In this document: positions 19,684-29,886 of the stretch, one piece after another
How positions within the stretch are numbered: the stretch's first letter is position 1
How the letters are laid out: each line of letters opens with the position of its first letter
The notes under the pieces: generated by a model
Told to the model about the DNA's origin: nothing
The model's input: only the letters and a program-made list of their open reading frames with translations
The model's database searches: none
Assembly: GCF_014196515.1 (NCBI RefSeq)
Contig: NZ_JACIDV010000006.1
Location: 62,001-126,000, forward strand
Direction of reading: 5' to 3'
DNA length: 64,000 nt
From: Rhizobium skierniewicense
GTDB lineage: Bacteria; Pseudomonadota; Alphaproteobacteria; Rhizobiales; Rhizobiaceae
Program-made: the position numbers and the translations under genes

Positions 19684-20775
19684 ATGATTGTTCTTTCCAG
19701 ACCGCAAAACATGACATCCCTCCTGATGGGCCGCATCGGCGATGCGTTGTTATGGCTGTTTGCGTCCGTGCATCTCATTGCCTTAGCTGTTCTCGTACTG
19801 ACATTGTTCTCGCTTTCCGAAGTGCAGGCCGCCGAGCCAGCCACTGCGTGTGCAGGCAAAGACATCCTTGTCGATATGCAAGAGAACGACACCACGCGCT
19901 ACGACGCGATCGTTGCCGAGGCCAAGATGGTTCCAAATGGCAAGGGCACGTTCTGGAAAATCGAAAGAGCTGGCTCAGAACCTTCCTGGTTGCTCGGCAC
20001 CATGCATATTTCCGACCCGCGCGTTCTGGCCATGCCGGATGGCGCGAAGGCAGCCTTCGACAAAGCGGCAACCGTCATCGTTGAATCGGATGAAATCACC
20101 AGTCAGCAGCAGGCAACCGTGAAGCTGCTTGCAGAGCCGGAATTGACGATGTTCACTGATGAGAAATCCATCACCGACATGCTGTCGAAAGAGCAAATCG
20201 TGAAACTCGAAACCGGTCTGAAAGAACGCGGTATTCCGCTCAACGCCGTACTGAAAATGAAACCGTGGATATTGTCGAGCTTCGTTGCACTGCCCGCATG
20301 CGAATTTGCCCGCAAGGCGCGCGGCGCCAGCTTTCTGGACATGAAGCTTGCCAATGATGCTTTGGCTGATGGCAAGCAACTGGTAGGTCTGGAAACCGTT
20401 CTGGAACAGATGAAGGCACTGTCCGATTTGCCCATGTCCTTCCACGTTCAGTCCCTGATCGACATGCTGCAACTGGGCGACCGTATGGAAGACGTCATGG
20501 CGACCATGATCGACCTTTACCTGAAGGGCGAGGTCGGCATGATCATGCCGATGATGAAAAGCATCGACGCCAATCTGGGTGAACGGCAGGATGGATACGA
20601 CGCCTTCGAGCAACGCATCATCACTGATCGCAACCACGTCATGGCTGATGGTGCGGCACAGCATCTGGAAAAAGGCAACGTCTTCATGGCCGTCGGTGCC
20701 CTGCACTTAACCGGCAAGGAAGGCGTTATCGAACTGTTGCGCACCAAGGGCTTCACACTGACCGCCATCAACTAA
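19684..20775 (+). CDS. TraB/GumN-family protein, exported
   Basis: A 363-residue protein with an N-terminal hydrophobic helix (about 20-50, ending LSEVQAAEP), probably a signal peptide or anchor. The TraB/PrgY/GumN (Tiki-like) domain has its hallmark GTMHISDP with the metal-binding His, followed by VIVESDEI, and the C-terminal GALHLTGKEGVIELLRTKGF. The family is thought to include metal-dependent proteases, based on the eukaryotic Tiki proteins; a substrate in this bacterium is not known. ATG 19684 has GGGGGTGA upstream. Single gene, same strand as xerC and the BCCT transporter. Confidence 0.82.
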   Translation: MIVLSRPQNMTSLLMGRIGDALLWLFASVHLIALAVLVLTLFSLSEVQAAEPATACAGKDILVDMQENDTTRYDAIVAEAKMVPNGKGTFWKIERAGSEPSWLLGTMHISDPRVLAMPDGAKAAFDKAATVIVESDEITSQQQATVKLLAEPELTMFTDEKSITDMLSKEQIVKLETGLKERGIPLNAVLKMKPWILSSFVALPACEFARKARGASFLDMKLANDALADGKQLVGLETVLEQMKALSDLPMSFHVQSLIDMLQLGDRMEDVMATMIDLYLKGEVGMIMPMMKSIDANLGERQDGYDAFEQRIITDRNHVMADGAAQHLEKGNVFMAVGALHLTGKEGVIELLRTKGFTLTAIN

Positions 20776-20923
20776 CCCGCACGCATAGCCTAACCCCTTG
20801 TAAAATTAGGAAATTCTAAAACTAAATATCTATGCGGTATGCAACTTTCTCGCGCGCAATTCATTCCCCATTGGTGCAGCGTCACGCGTTGTCGGAGACA
20901 CCTATTTTACGAGGGGAACAGAT

Positions 20924-22918
20924 ATGGCTGAGGAGCAACCACCTGTCCAAAGACGCGTAGGATTGACAGAGGGCGTCAACAAGCCGGTTTTCATTTGGTC
21001 TGCTGCGCTGACTCTGGCATTCGTCATTGCCGGGGTGATCACACCGGAAGGATCCGCTGCCGTCTTCAGTTCGGTGCAGTCCTGGATCGTTACGGAACTT
21101 GGCTGGATCTACCTTCTATCCGTCGCCATATTTCTGATCTTCATGCTTTATCTGGGTTTCTCCAGTCATGGTAAAATCAAGCTCGGCCCCAATCATTCCG
21201 AGCCGGATTACAGCTATGGCGCATGGTTTTCCATGCTGTTTGCGGCTGGCATGGGCATCGGCCTCGTCTTCTTTGGCGTAGCGGAGCCGGTGAAACATTT
21301 CACCGCACCGCCAACTGGCGATCCCGCCACAGTGGAAGCAGCCCGTACCGCCATGGAAATCAGCTATTTCCATTGGGGCTTGCATGCATGGGCGGTCTAC
21401 GCCGTGATCGGTCTGTCGCTCGCCTACTTCTCGTTCCGCCACGGCCTGCCGCTGACCATGCGCTCAGCGCTTTATCCGCTGATCGGCGACCGTATCTACG
21501 GACCGATCGGCAATGCCGTCGACGTATTCGCGGTGATCGGAACACTGTTCGGTGTCGCCACATCTCTTGGCCTCGGCGTTCTCCAAGTCAATGCAGGTTT
21601 CAACCACGTTCTGGGCTGGCCGATCAGTTTCTGGATTCAATTGCCATTGATTGTCGTCATTACCGGCATGGCAACCGTCTCCGTCGCAACCGGCCTCGAC
21701 AAGGGCATCAAGTTTCTGTCCAACATGAACATGCTGATGGCAGTCGCCCTGATGCTGTTCGTCTTCGTCATGGGGCCAACGACGTTCCTGTTGCGCGCTT
21801 TCGTACAAAATCTCGGTACCTATCTCGACCAATTCGTACTGCGCACCTTCTACATGTATGCATACGCGCCCGATAAGGGGCCGAGCGACTGGCTGGGTGA
21901 CTGGACCCTGTTTTACTGGGGCTGGTGGATCGCCTGGTCGCCTTTTGTGGGCATGTTCATTGCCCGTATTTCACGCGGACGCACAATCCGAGAATTCATC
22001 GCAGGTGTCCTGCTGGTTCCCACCGGCTTCAGTTTTGCTTGGATGACGGTGTTTGGGGATACGGCGCTTTCCATGCATTTGACCGGAGCCACGACCGCCG
22101 TGTCTGACGCGGTCGCAAATGACGTGACGCTGGCTCTTTTCGTCTTCCTCGAGCAGTTTCCGTTCGGCGTTTACGTCTCATGGTTTGCCATGGCGTTGAT
22201 CGTGTTCTTCTTTGTCACCGGTGCGGATTCCTCAGCCCTCGTCATCGATACGCTCACATCCGGCGGACGCGAGGATGGACCGACGGCAAGACGCGTCTTC
22301 TGGGCTATCGTCTCCGGTATCATCGGCGCGATCCTTCTATCGACAGGTGGTCTGGACGCACTTCAAACCGCCTCCATCGCCGGGGCACTTCCTTTCACCT
22401 TCGTCATGTTGTTGATGTGCTGGGGCCTTTGGAAGGGGCTGCAAAAAGAAGGCCTGCGCCAGAATGCGTTGGTGCAGAGCCTGCGGCCACGCCAATCGGC
22501 AAGCTGGCAACGACAGCTTCAAGGTATTCTCAACCATCCCGACAAGGCGGAGACAGAGCGCTTCTTGAAGGAAACAGCAACCCCAGCTCTGGAAGCCGTA
22601 GCACTTGAGCTTGAGAAACGCGCGCTCGTCTCGAAAATGGAGAGCGAGGCCGACAGAGTGAAGCTGATCGTGACGCCGGGAGAAGCCGAGGAGTTCATCT
22701 ACGGCATTCGAATGCGCCGTTATGAAACGCCTGGCTACAGCTTCTTCGAAAGCCAATCCAGCCGCAAGAAGGCCGAGTACTATTATCGTGCTGAAGTCTT
22801 CCTGTCGGATGGCGGGCAGGACTACGACCTGATGGGCTTCACGAAAGAAGAGCTCATTCAGGACGTGCTTTTGCAATATGACAGGCACTTCCAGTATCTT
22901 CACGCCATCCGCACCTGA
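20924..22918 (+). CDS. betT: BCCT-family choline/betaine transporter, BetT-like
   Basis: A 664-residue sodium- or proton-coupled carrier for quaternary ammonium compounds, used for osmoprotection and as a nitrogen/carbon source. About twelve TM helices precede a long cytoplasmic C-terminal domain (about 510-664), which in BetT senses osmotic strength. The BCCT signature is FYWGWWIAWSPFVGMFIARIS and the substrate-binding aromatic region is intact. The length and the C-terminal KAEYYYRAEVFLSDGGQDYDL motif match BetT more than shorter BetP/OpuD types. GAGGGG lies 9 bases before the ATG. No betA/betB genes are next to it. Confidence 0.88.
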   Translation: MAEEQPPVQRRVGLTEGVNKPVFIWSAALTLAFVIAGVITPEGSAAVFSSVQSWIVTELGWIYLLSVAIFLIFMLYLGFSSHGKIKLGPNHSEPDYSYGAWFSMLFAAGMGIGLVFFGVAEPVKHFTAPPTGDPATVEAARTAMEISYFHWGLHAWAVYAVIGLSLAYFSFRHGLPLTMRSALYPLIGDRIYGPIGNAVDVFAVIGTLFGVATSLGLGVLQVNAGFNHVLGWPISFWIQLPLIVVITGMATVSVATGLDKGIKFLSNMNMLMAVALMLFVFVMGPTTFLLRAFVQNLGTYLDQFVLRTFYMYAYAPDKGPSDWLGDWTLFYWGWWIAWSPFVGMFIARISRGRTIREFIAGVLLVPTGFSFAWMTVFGDTALSMHLTGATTAVSDAVANDVTLALFVFLEQFPFGVYVSWFAMALIVFFFVTGADSSALVIDTLTSGGREDGPTARRVFWAIVSGIIGAILLSTGGLDALQTASIAGALPFTFVMLLMCWGLWKGLQKEGLRQNALVQSLRPRQSASWQRQLQGILNHPDKAETERFLKETATPALEAVALELEKRALVSKMESEADRVKLIVTPGEAEEFIYGIRMRRYETPGYSFFESQSSRKKAEYYYRAEVFLSDGGQDYDLMGFTKEELIQDVLLQYDRHFQYLHAIRT

Positions 22919-22942
22919 CAGCAGGCGCCGACCCAGACACAA

Positions 22943-22977
22943 AAAAGGCCGCAGTCCAGAAAGGACGGCGGCCTTTT
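22943..22977. terminator. Bidirectional rho-independent terminator between betT and lpdA
   Basis: AAAAGGCCGC...GTCC, loop, GGAC...GCGGCCTTTT forms a strong stem with A/T tracts on both sides, located between two convergent genes. Confidence 0.88.
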
Positions 22978-22993
22978 CGTTGAGCTCGAACGC

Positions 22994-24400
22994 TTACATG
23001 TGAATTGGCTTGAAGAAGGTGGCGAGCGCCGCTTCCTTCACCGCTTCCGACATGGTCGGATGTGCGTGGCAGGTGCGTCCGAGATCTTCGGAAGAACCAC
23101 CAAATTCCATCAGCACGGAGATTTCCTGGATCAACTCGCCAGCACCGAAGCCAAGAATATGGCCCCCGAGAACACGGTCCGTTTCCTTGTCGGCCAGAAT
23201 TTTGACGAAACCGTCGGTCACCTGCATGGCGCGGGCGCGACCATTGGCAGTAAAGGGAAACTTGCCAACCTTGTAGGCGATACCAGCGGCCTTCAACTCC
23301 TCTTCAGTCTTGCCGACGGAAGCGACTTCCGGCTGTGTGTAGACAACACCTGGAATGACGTCGTAATTCACATGACCGCGCTGTCCGGCGAGAATTTCTG
23401 CAAGCGCCACACCTTCGTCTTCGGCCTTGTGCGCCAGCATCGGACCCTTGACCACATCACCGATAGCATAGATGCCCTCGACGTTGGTCTTGTAATGGCC
23501 GTCTATTTCGACACGGCCACGGCTGTCGAGAACCACACCGGCTTCCGCCAGACCAAGACCTTCTGTGAAAGGCTTTCGGCCTGTCGAAATCAGCACGACG
23601 TCGGCATCAAGCGTTTCAGCCGCGCCGCCCTTGACGGGCTCGAACACCACCTTGGCGCCTTCGCCAGACTTTTCGACGGCAGTCACCTTCGCACCAAGTT
23701 TGAAGTCGATGCCCTGCTTGGCAAATAGGCGCTGCGCCTGCTTGGACAATTCGCCGTCCATACCAGCGAGAATGTTATCGAGATATTCAACCACCGTGAC
23801 CTTGGCGCCGAGACGTGACCAGACCGAGCCGAGCTCAAGCCCGATGACACCGCCACCCACGACGATCATCTTTTCAGGAACCTTGGACAAGGCAATACCG
23901 CCCGTGGAGGACACGATGACCTGCTCATCGATATCGACCTGAACGCCCGGAATACCGGCAATATCCGAGCCGGTTGCGATGACGATATTCTTGGCTTCGA
24001 TTTCCTGAACTTCGCCTGCGTCATTCGTCACCGAAACCCTGCCGGCACCAGCGATCTTGCCGAGACCCTGGAACGTGTCGATCTTGTTTTTCTTGAACAG
24101 GAAGGCGACGCCGTCGACATTGGCCTTCACCACGCCGTCCTTGTGACCCATCATCTTCTCGAGATTGAGCGTTGGCGCAGCAACCTCAATACCGAGGCTA
24201 TCCACACCATGGGCAACATGTGCGAAAACTTCCGATGCGTGCAGCAGCGCCTTGGATGGAATGCAGCCGACATTGAGGCACGTACCGCCATAGGTCGCGC
24301 GCTTTTCGATGACGGCGACCTTCAGTCCAAGCTGGGCAGCCTTGACTGCGCAAACATATCCGCCGGGGCCGGTACCGATAACAACTACATCATAAGCCAT
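22994..24400 (-). CDS. lpdA: Dihydrolipoyl dehydrogenase (E3)
   Basis: FAD-dependent disulfide oxidoreductase of 468 residues that reoxidises lipoyl groups, here most likely of the 2-oxoglutarate dehydrogenase complex. The FAD motif GTGPGGYVCAVKAAQLG, the redox disulfide Cys41/Cys46 (GGTCLNVGCIPSK), the NAD motif GGGVIGLELGSVWSRLG and the C-terminal catalytic His (HAHPTMSEA) are all present. It is the last gene of the mdh-sucCDAB cluster but is separated from sucB by LysE and MAPEG genes on the same strand. Confidence 0.96.
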   Translation of the reverse strand: MAYDVVVIGTGPGGYVCAVKAAQLGLKVAVIEKRATYGGTCLNVGCIPSKALLHASEVFAHVAHGVDSLGIEVAAPTLNLEKMMGHKDGVVKANVDGVAFLFKKNKIDTFQGLGKIAGAGRVSVTNDAGEVQEIEAKNIVIATGSDIAGIPGVQVDIDEQVIVSSTGGIALSKVPEKMIVVGGGVIGLELGSVWSRLGAKVTVVEYLDNILAGMDGELSKQAQRLFAKQGIDFKLGAKVTAVEKSGEGAKVVFEPVKGGAAETLDADVVLISTGRKPFTEGLGLAEAGVVLDSRGRVEIDGHYKTNVEGIYAIGDVVKGPMLAHKAEDEGVALAEILAGQRGHVNYDVIPGVVYTQPEVASVGKTEEELKAAGIAYKVGKFPFTANGRARAMQVTDGFVKILADKETDRVLGGHILGFGAGELIQEISVLMEFGGSSEDLGRTCHAHPTMSEAVKEAALATFFKPIHM

Positions 24401-24465
24401 GTGTTCGTTCCTGATAGATTGGAGGCGGCACGGTGGTCCACCCTACTTTCGTTTGACCTGAAAAC

Positions 24466-25107
24466 TCAGGCCGACTTTTCCGTTGCAAGTTTGATACCGA
24501 GCGCGATGAAAACCACGCCGCTGGTACGATCGATCCATTGGCTCGCGCGGGCAAAGGCTGCGCGCATACGCGGCGTCGTCATGAACATGCTGACGCCGAC
24601 GAACCAGAGGATGAGGCAGCTCGCCATGACGAAACCGTAACCGAATTTGATCGGAACCGGCGTGTGCGCATGCACAACCGTCGAGAAAATTGAGAGGAAG
24701 AAAAAGACCGGTTTCGGGTTGAGTGCGTTCGCCGCAAAACCGAGTGTGAAGGCTTTAAAGCCCGACTGCCGCTTCTTCTGAATGATCTCAGCGCCACCCA
24801 CCTCCGGCATTTCCATCTTACCAGCCCGCAAGGCTTTGACACCGATATAAATCAAATAGGCGACGCCGAGCCATTTTACGATGTTGAAGAGATAGATGGA
24901 CTGCGAAATGATTAGTCCCAAGCCTAGGATCGTATAGGTCACATGGAACATCAAGGACGTGCCTACGCCAAAGCTCGTGATGATCGCTTCACGGCGTCCA
25001 TGCGTCATGGCCTGACGCATGACCATGGCAAGGTCAGCGCCGGGCGAAACGATCGCGAAGGCAAAAATCGCCATCAGAGATGCGAGTTCGATGAGATACT
25101 GGTGCAT
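24466..25107 (-). CDS. LysE/RhtB-family amino acid exporter
   Basis: A 213-residue inner-membrane exporter with six hydrophobic helices. The family landmark is the N-terminal AFAIVSPGADLAMVMRQAMTHGRR stretch (conserved PGP-like turn), followed by GFKAFTLGFAANALNPKPVFFFL. Members export amino acids such as lysine, threonine or homoserine lactone; the substrate cannot be predicted. ATG 25107 is chosen because GGGAGAGAGA lies upstream; a longer frame reads through the intergenic space. It follows the MAPEG gene by 14 bases and is inserted between sucB and lpdA. Confidence 0.9.
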   Translation of the reverse strand: MHQYLIELASLMAIFAFAIVSPGADLAMVMRQAMTHGRREAIITSFGVGTSLMFHVTYTILGLGLIISQSIYLFNIVKWLGVAYLIYIGVKALRAGKMEMPEVGGAEIIQKKRQSGFKAFTLGFAANALNPKPVFFFLSIFSTVVHAHTPVPIKFGYGFVMASCLILWFVGVSMFMTTPRMRAAFARASQWIDRTSGVVFIALGIKLATEKSA

Positions 25108-25121
25108 CGGTCTCTCTCCCG

Positions 25122-25535
25122 TTAAAACAGCAACACAAAGAGCATGAGCGTGAGCCCGATCATCGAGCCGACCCAAACCAGCGAGCGGACATAGGGGATA
25201 CCGGCAAGATAAAGCGGAATATAAATGATCCGGCAGACGACCCACAGCCAGGCGCCGATCAGCGCAAGACCAATCGGGTCTCCAGCCATGATGACACCGA
25301 ATGCGAGAGCGATAAAAGCAGGATAGGTTTCGCGGAAATTTGCGGCTGCACGTTCGGCTCTACCAGCAAGTTTGCCTTGCACTTTTCTGCCGTCATCGCG
25401 AGGGCTTGCATTCCAGTCCCGGCCGAACTCCTTCGTCGCCGTCATCGCCTGCAGCATGGTGTGAGCAATCAGCAGGATGACACTCAGTCCGACCAGAGGC
25501 AGAAACGGTGAGGCGGCGAGGAAGGTGGGTTGCAC
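25122..25535 (-). CDS. MAPEG-family membrane protein
   Basis: A small four-helix protein (about 137 residues) of the MAPEG family (membrane-associated proteins in eicosanoid and glutathione metabolism). The key segment is GRAERAAANFRETYPAFIALAF, with the conserved Arg/Asn/Glu/Tyr positions, and the last helix region YIPLYLAGIPYVRSLVW. The best start is the GTG at 25535, with CAGGAG 6 bases upstream; an upstream TTG at 25553 would place that site inside the gene. Bacterial members often have no proven glutathione activity. Probably co-transcribed with the LysE gene. Confidence 0.82.
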   Translation of the reverse strand: MQPTFLAASPFLPLVGLSVILLIAHTMLQAMTATKEFGRDWNASPRDDGRKVQGKLAGRAERAAANFRETYPAFIALAFGVIMAGDPIGLALIGAWLWVVCRIIYIPLYLAGIPYVRSLVWVGSMIGLTLMLFVLLF

Positions 25536-25603
25536 AGAATGCTCCTGGGGCAATTTCAGCGGGATTTCGGTTGAAACCCCGCTGATGGAAAAAGCAGGCT
25601 CGA

Positions 25604-26833
25604 TCAGAGATCGAGAACCAGGCGTTCTGGATCTTCGAGGCTTTCCTTGACGCGTACGAGGAAGGTCACCGCTTCCTTGCCGTCAACGATGCGGTGATCG
25701 TAGGAGAGCGCCAGATACATCATCGGACGGATGACGACCTGACCGCCGATGGCAACGGGACGCTCTTGGATCTTGTGCATGCCGAGAATACCGGACTGCG
25801 GAGCATTCAGGATCGGCGAAGACATCAGCGAGCCGTAGACGCCACCATTGGTAATGGTGAAGGTGCCGCCCTGCATGTCTGCCATGGAAAGCGAACCATC
25901 ACGCGCAGCCTTGGCAAGACGTGCCAGCTCCTTCTCGACTTCGGCAATGGACATCTTGTCGGCATCACGGATGACCGGAACAACGAGACCCTTGTCAGTG
26001 CCGACAGCCATGCCGACGTGACAATAGTTTTTGTAGATGATGTCCGTGCCGTCGATTTCTGCGTTAACGGCAGGCAGTTCCTTCAAGGCATGGGTGATGG
26101 CCTTGGTGAAGAAGCCCATGAAGCCAAGCTTGACGCCATGCTTCTTCTCAAACACGTCCTTGTATTTGGTGCGAAGGTCCATGACCGCCTTCATGTCCAC
26201 TTCATTGTAAGTGGTCAGCATGGCGGCAGTGTTCTGCGCATCCTTGAGGCGGCGTGCGATGGTCTGGCGCAGGCGCGTCATCTTCACGCGCTCTTCGCGA
26301 ACGGCGTCGCCTTCTGCGGAAACCGGGCGTGGTGCGGAAACGGCTGCCGGGGCAGCGGCAGGTGCCGACGTACCCTTGGCAACAGCAGCCAGAACATCAC
26401 CCTTTAGAACCTGTCCACGCTTGCCAGAACCATCGACCTGATCGGCAGACAGATTGTTTTCAGCGAGAAGCTTACCAGCAGCCGGGGCAGGCGGCATTGT
26501 GCTTGGCGCAGGCGCCGAAACAGCTGCGGGTGAAGCAGGGGCAGCCGCAGGCTCGGGAGCCTTTGCAGCCGGTGCGGACGGAGCAGCACCAGCTTCGCCT
26601 TCTGCGATCTGGCCGAGAAGGGCATCCAGACCAACCGTTTCACCATTCTGCGCAACGATCTCAGTCAACACGCCCGACTTTGGCGAAGGCACTTCGACTG
26701 TCACCTTGTCGGTTTCCAGCTCGACCAGCGGTTCGTCAGCCTTGACGAAGTCGCCAACCTTTTTGAACCATGTTCCGACAGTTGCTTCGCTGACGGACTC
26801 GCCGAGGGTTGGTACGCGGATTTCAGTGGCCAT
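25604..26833 (-). CDS. sucB: 2-oxoglutarate dehydrogenase E2 (dihydrolipoyl succinyltransferase)
   Basis: A 409-residue E2 core of the 2-oxoglutarate dehydrogenase complex. A lipoyl domain (1-77, lipoylated Lys43 in ETDKV) is followed by an Ala/Pro-rich flexible linker, a peripheral subunit-binding domain ([27 protein letters not shown]), another linker and the catalytic acyltransferase domain ending with [12 protein letters not shown], which carries the catalytic His and Asp. It lies 56 bases downstream of sucA. Confidence 0.97.
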   Translation of the reverse strand: MATEIRVPTLGESVSEATVGTWFKKVGDFVKADEPLVELETDKVTVEVPSPKSGVLTEIVAQNGETVGLDALLGQIAEGEAGAAPSAPAAKAPEPAAAPASPAAVSAPAPSTMPPAPAAGKLLAENNLSADQVDGSGKRGQVLKGDVLAAVAKGTSAPAAAPAAVSAPRPVSAEGDAVREERVKMTRLRQTIARRLKDAQNTAAMLTTYNEVDMKAVMDLRTKYKDVFEKKHGVKLGFMGFFTKAITHALKELPAVNAEIDGTDIIYKNYCHVGMAVGTDKGLVVPVIRDADKMSIAEVEKELARLAKAARDGSLSMADMQGGTFTITNGGVYGSLMSSPILNAPQSGILGMHKIQERPVAIGGQVVIRPMMYLALSYDHRIVDGKEAVTFLVRVKESLEDPERLVLDL

Positions 26834-26889
26834 GATCTAGTTCCGTTTCATCAAATATCTGATTTGCGAGGGTGCGTGTGGGAGAGTGA

Positions 26890-29886
26890 TCACTCTCCCA
26901 GCGCGTCTTCCAGGAATGCTGCGAGCTGGGCGAGGTGCTTGGACATCAGGCCCGTTGCGGGCGATGCAGCGGCCGGACGACCCGTGTAGCGGACCTTCTG
27001 GTACTTGGCATCGATATGCGCCAGAACCCATTCCAGGTAAGGATCGATGAACGACCACGCACCCATGTTCTTCGGCTCTTCCTGGCACCAGACCATTTCG
27101 GCGTTGCGGAAACGAGACAGCTCGTTGATGAGCGCCTTGGCCGGGAAAGGATAGAGCTGTTCGATACGCAGCAGATAGATATCGTCGATACCACGCTTTT
27201 CGCGCTCTTCGAGAAGATCGTAGTAGACCTTGCCAGTGCAAAGCACGACGCGACGGATCTTTGCATCCTTCTGGAGCTTGATCGGACCGTCCTTGATGAC
27301 CTCTGCGTCGTCCCACAACAGACGGTGGAACGAAGATTCACCGGCGAGTTCCGTCAGCGACGACGTCGCGCGCTTGTGGCGAAGCAGGGACTTCGGCGTC
27401 ATCAGAATGAGCGGCTTGCGGAAGTCTCGCTTTACCTGGCGGCGCAGAATATGGAAGTAGTTCGATGGCGTCGTGACATTCGCGACCTGCATGTTGTCTT
27501 CGGCGCACATCTGCAACCAGCGTTCCAGACGGGCAGACGAGTGTTCGGGACCCTGACCTTCATAGCCGTGCGGCAGGAGGCAGACGAGACCGGACATGCG
27601 AAGCCACTTGCGCTCACCGGAGGAGATGAACTGGTCGAAGACCACCTGCGCACCATTGGCGAAGTCACCGAACTGGGCTTCCCAGAGTGTCAGCGCATTC
27701 GGGCGCGCCAGCGAGTAACCGTATTCGAAACCAAGTACCGCCTCTTCCGAAAGCATCGAGTTGATGACTTCGTAGCGAGCTTGCGTCGGCGCAAGGTTCG
27801 CCAGCGGAATGTAACGCTCTTCGCTCTCCTGATCGTAGAGGACGGAATGACGCTGCGAAAACGTTCCGCGCTCGCAATCCTGACCTGACAAACGGATCTT
27901 GTGCCCGTCGACGACCAGCGAGCCGAACGCCATGGCTTCCGCCATCGCCCAATCCAGACCTTCACCGGTCTCGATCATCTGGGCGCGGTTTTCCATAAAA
28001 CGCTGAATGGTCTTGTGTGCCTTGAAGCCCTCCGGGATGGTCGACAGCTTGCGGCCGATTTCCTTGAGCTGCTTCATTGGCGCGCCGGTTTTGCCACGAC
28101 GCTGCTCATCGGCATTGTCGGCGGCACGCAGGCCGGACCACTGACCGTCCAGCCAGTCAGCCTTGTTGGGCTTGTAGCTCTGGCCAGCTTCGAATTCCTG
28201 CTCCAAATGTGCGCGCCAATCGGCCTTCATCTTTTCGAACTCGCCTTCGGTCAGAAGACCTTCGGAGATCAGACGCTCGGCATAGATGTTGGCGACGGTC
28301 TTGTGCGCACGGATGACCTTGTACATCTTCGGCTGCGTGAACGAAGGCTCATCGCCCTCGTTATGGCCGAAGCGCCGGTAGCAGAACATGTCGATGACGA
28401 CAGGCTTATGGAACTTCATGCGGTATTCGGTCGCGACCTTGGCTGCGTAAACCACAGCTTCGGGATCGTCACCATTGACGTGGAAAATCGGCGCTTCGAT
28501 CATCTTGGCAACGTCTGACGGATACGGCGAAGACCGCGAGAAGCCGGGGTTCGTCGTAAATCCGATCTGGTTGTTGATGATGACATGCATGGTCCCGGCA
28601 ACGCGATGGCCGCGCAGACCGGAAAGGCCGAGGATTTCCGCAACCACGCCCTGACCCGCAAAGGCCGCATCGCCGTGCAACAGCAATGGCAGAACCTTGG
28701 CGCGTTCGGACAAGGGAATGGTATCGCCGTCCCAAGCCTTGGCAAGCTGGTCCTGCTTGGCGCGGGCCTTGCCCATGACGACAGGGTTGACGATTTCAAG
28801 GTGCGACGGATTGGCTGTCAACGACAGGTGAACCTTGTTGCCATCGAACTCGCGGTCCGAGGATGCACCAAGGTGATACTTCACGTCGCCAGAACCTTCG
28901 ACGTCGTCAGGCTTGAACGAACCGCCCTTGAACTCGTGGAAAACGGCGCGATGCGGCTTGCCCATAACATTGGTCAGAACGTTCAGACGGCCACGGTGTG
29001 CCATGCCGAGAACGACTTCTTCTAGGCCTTCCTGTCCGCCACGCTTGATGATCTGTTCCAGCGCCGGAATGAGCGATTCGCTACCATCCAGACCGAATCG
29101 CTTGGTGCCCTTGAAACGAACGTCGAGGAACTGTTCGTAGCCTTCGCCTTCGATCAACTTGGAGAGGATCGCCCTCTTGCCTTCGGCGGTGAACGCGACG
29201 CCCTTGTCCGGGCCTTCGATGCGTTCCTGGATCCAGCCCTTTTCTTCGGGGCTCGACATGTGCATGAACTCAACACCAAGCGTCGAGCAATAGGTGCGCT
29301 CAAGAATCTCGATCATCTCGCGGACGGAGGCGTATTCGAGACCCAGCACATTATCGATGAAAATCTTGCGATCATAATCGCTTTCCTCGAAGCCATAGGA
29401 CTTCGGCGACAATTCATCATAGTCCTCGACGGCGCTCGCGATACCGAGAGGGTCGAGCTTGGCATGCAGATGACCACGCATCCGGTAGGCGCGGATCATC
29501 ATGATGGCGCGCACGCTGTCGCGCGTCGCACGAAGAACCTCTGCCTCGCTGACGGTCTTGCCGGTCTCGGCACCCTTGGCTTCGGCCTTGGCCTGAACCT
29601 TCTTTTCGATGGCTTTTTCGACGGTGGCCCAATTGCCGTCCAGCGCTGAAATCAGATCGCCGTTGGCAGCGATCGGCCAGTTGGAGCGCTTCCAGGAAGC
29701 ACCCTTGGCCGCTGCTTTCACGTCATCGAGATTGTCGGAAAGCCCCTTGAAGAAGCTCTGCCATTCGGGAGATACGGAAGACGGATCCTCCTCGTACCGG
29801 GCGTAGAGCTGCTCGATATAGGCTGCATTCGCGCCGTCTAGAAACGACGTGATCTGAAACTGCTCGTTGGCTTCTTGCCTTGCCAT
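26890..29886 (-). CDS. sucA: 2-oxoglutarate dehydrogenase E1
   Basis: Thiamine-diphosphate E1 subunit, 998 residues, which decarboxylates 2-oxoglutarate. The N-terminal FLDGANAAYIEQLYARYEEDP helix binds E2. The ThDP domain has GDAAFAGQGVVAE and NNQIGFTTNP; the substrate and transketolase regions follow (MAHRGRLNVLTNV, RRFGHNEGDEPSFTQP, HGYEGQGPEHSSAR). ATG 29886 matches the usual start of the protein; the frame stays open for 98 more codons upstream without a plausible start. A strong AGGAGG is 26 bases before the ATG, separated from it by a perfect hairpin (see separate feature). Confidence 0.97.
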   Translation of the reverse strand: MARQEANEQFQITSFLDGANAAYIEQLYARYEEDPSSVSPEWQSFFKGLSDNLDDVKAAAKGASWKRSNWPIAANGDLISALDGNWATVEKAIEKKVQAKAEAKGAETGKTVSEAEVLRATRDSVRAIMMIRAYRMRGHLHAKLDPLGIASAVEDYDELSPKSYGFEESDYDRKIFIDNVLGLEYASVREMIEILERTYCSTLGVEFMHMSSPEEKGWIQERIEGPDKGVAFTAEGKRAILSKLIEGEGYEQFLDVRFKGTKRFGLDGSESLIPALEQIIKRGGQEGLEEVVLGMAHRGRLNVLTNVMGKPHRAVFHEFKGGSFKPDDVEGSGDVKYHLGASSDREFDGNKVHLSLTANPSHLEIVNPVVMGKARAKQDQLAKAWDGDTIPLSERAKVLPLLLHGDAAFAGQGVVAEILGLSGLRGHRVAGTMHVIINNQIGFTTNPGFSRSSPYPSDVAKMIEAPIFHVNGDDPEAVVYAAKVATEYRMKFHKPVVIDMFCYRRFGHNEGDEPSFTQPKMYKVIRAHKTVANIYAERLISEGLLTEGEFEKMKADWRAHLEQEFEAGQSYKPNKADWLDGQWSGLRAADNADEQRRGKTGAPMKQLKEIGRKLSTIPEGFKAHKTIQRFMENRAQMIETGEGLDWAMAEAMAFGSLVVDGHKIRLSGQDCERGTFSQRHSVLYDQESEERYIPLANLAPTQARYEVINSMLSEEAVLGFEYGYSLARPNALTLWEAQFGDFANGAQVVFDQFISSGERKWLRMSGLVCLLPHGYEGQGPEHSSARLERWLQMCAEDNMQVANVTTPSNYFHILRRQVKRDFRKPLILMTPKSLLRHKRATSSLTELAGESSFHRLLWDDAEVIKDGPIKLQKDAKIRRVVLCTGKVYYDLLEEREKRGIDDIYLLRIEQLYPFPAKALINELSRFRNAEMVWCQEEPKNMGAWSFIDPYLEWVLAHIDAKYQKVRYTGRPAAASPATGLMSKHLAQLAAFLEDALGE

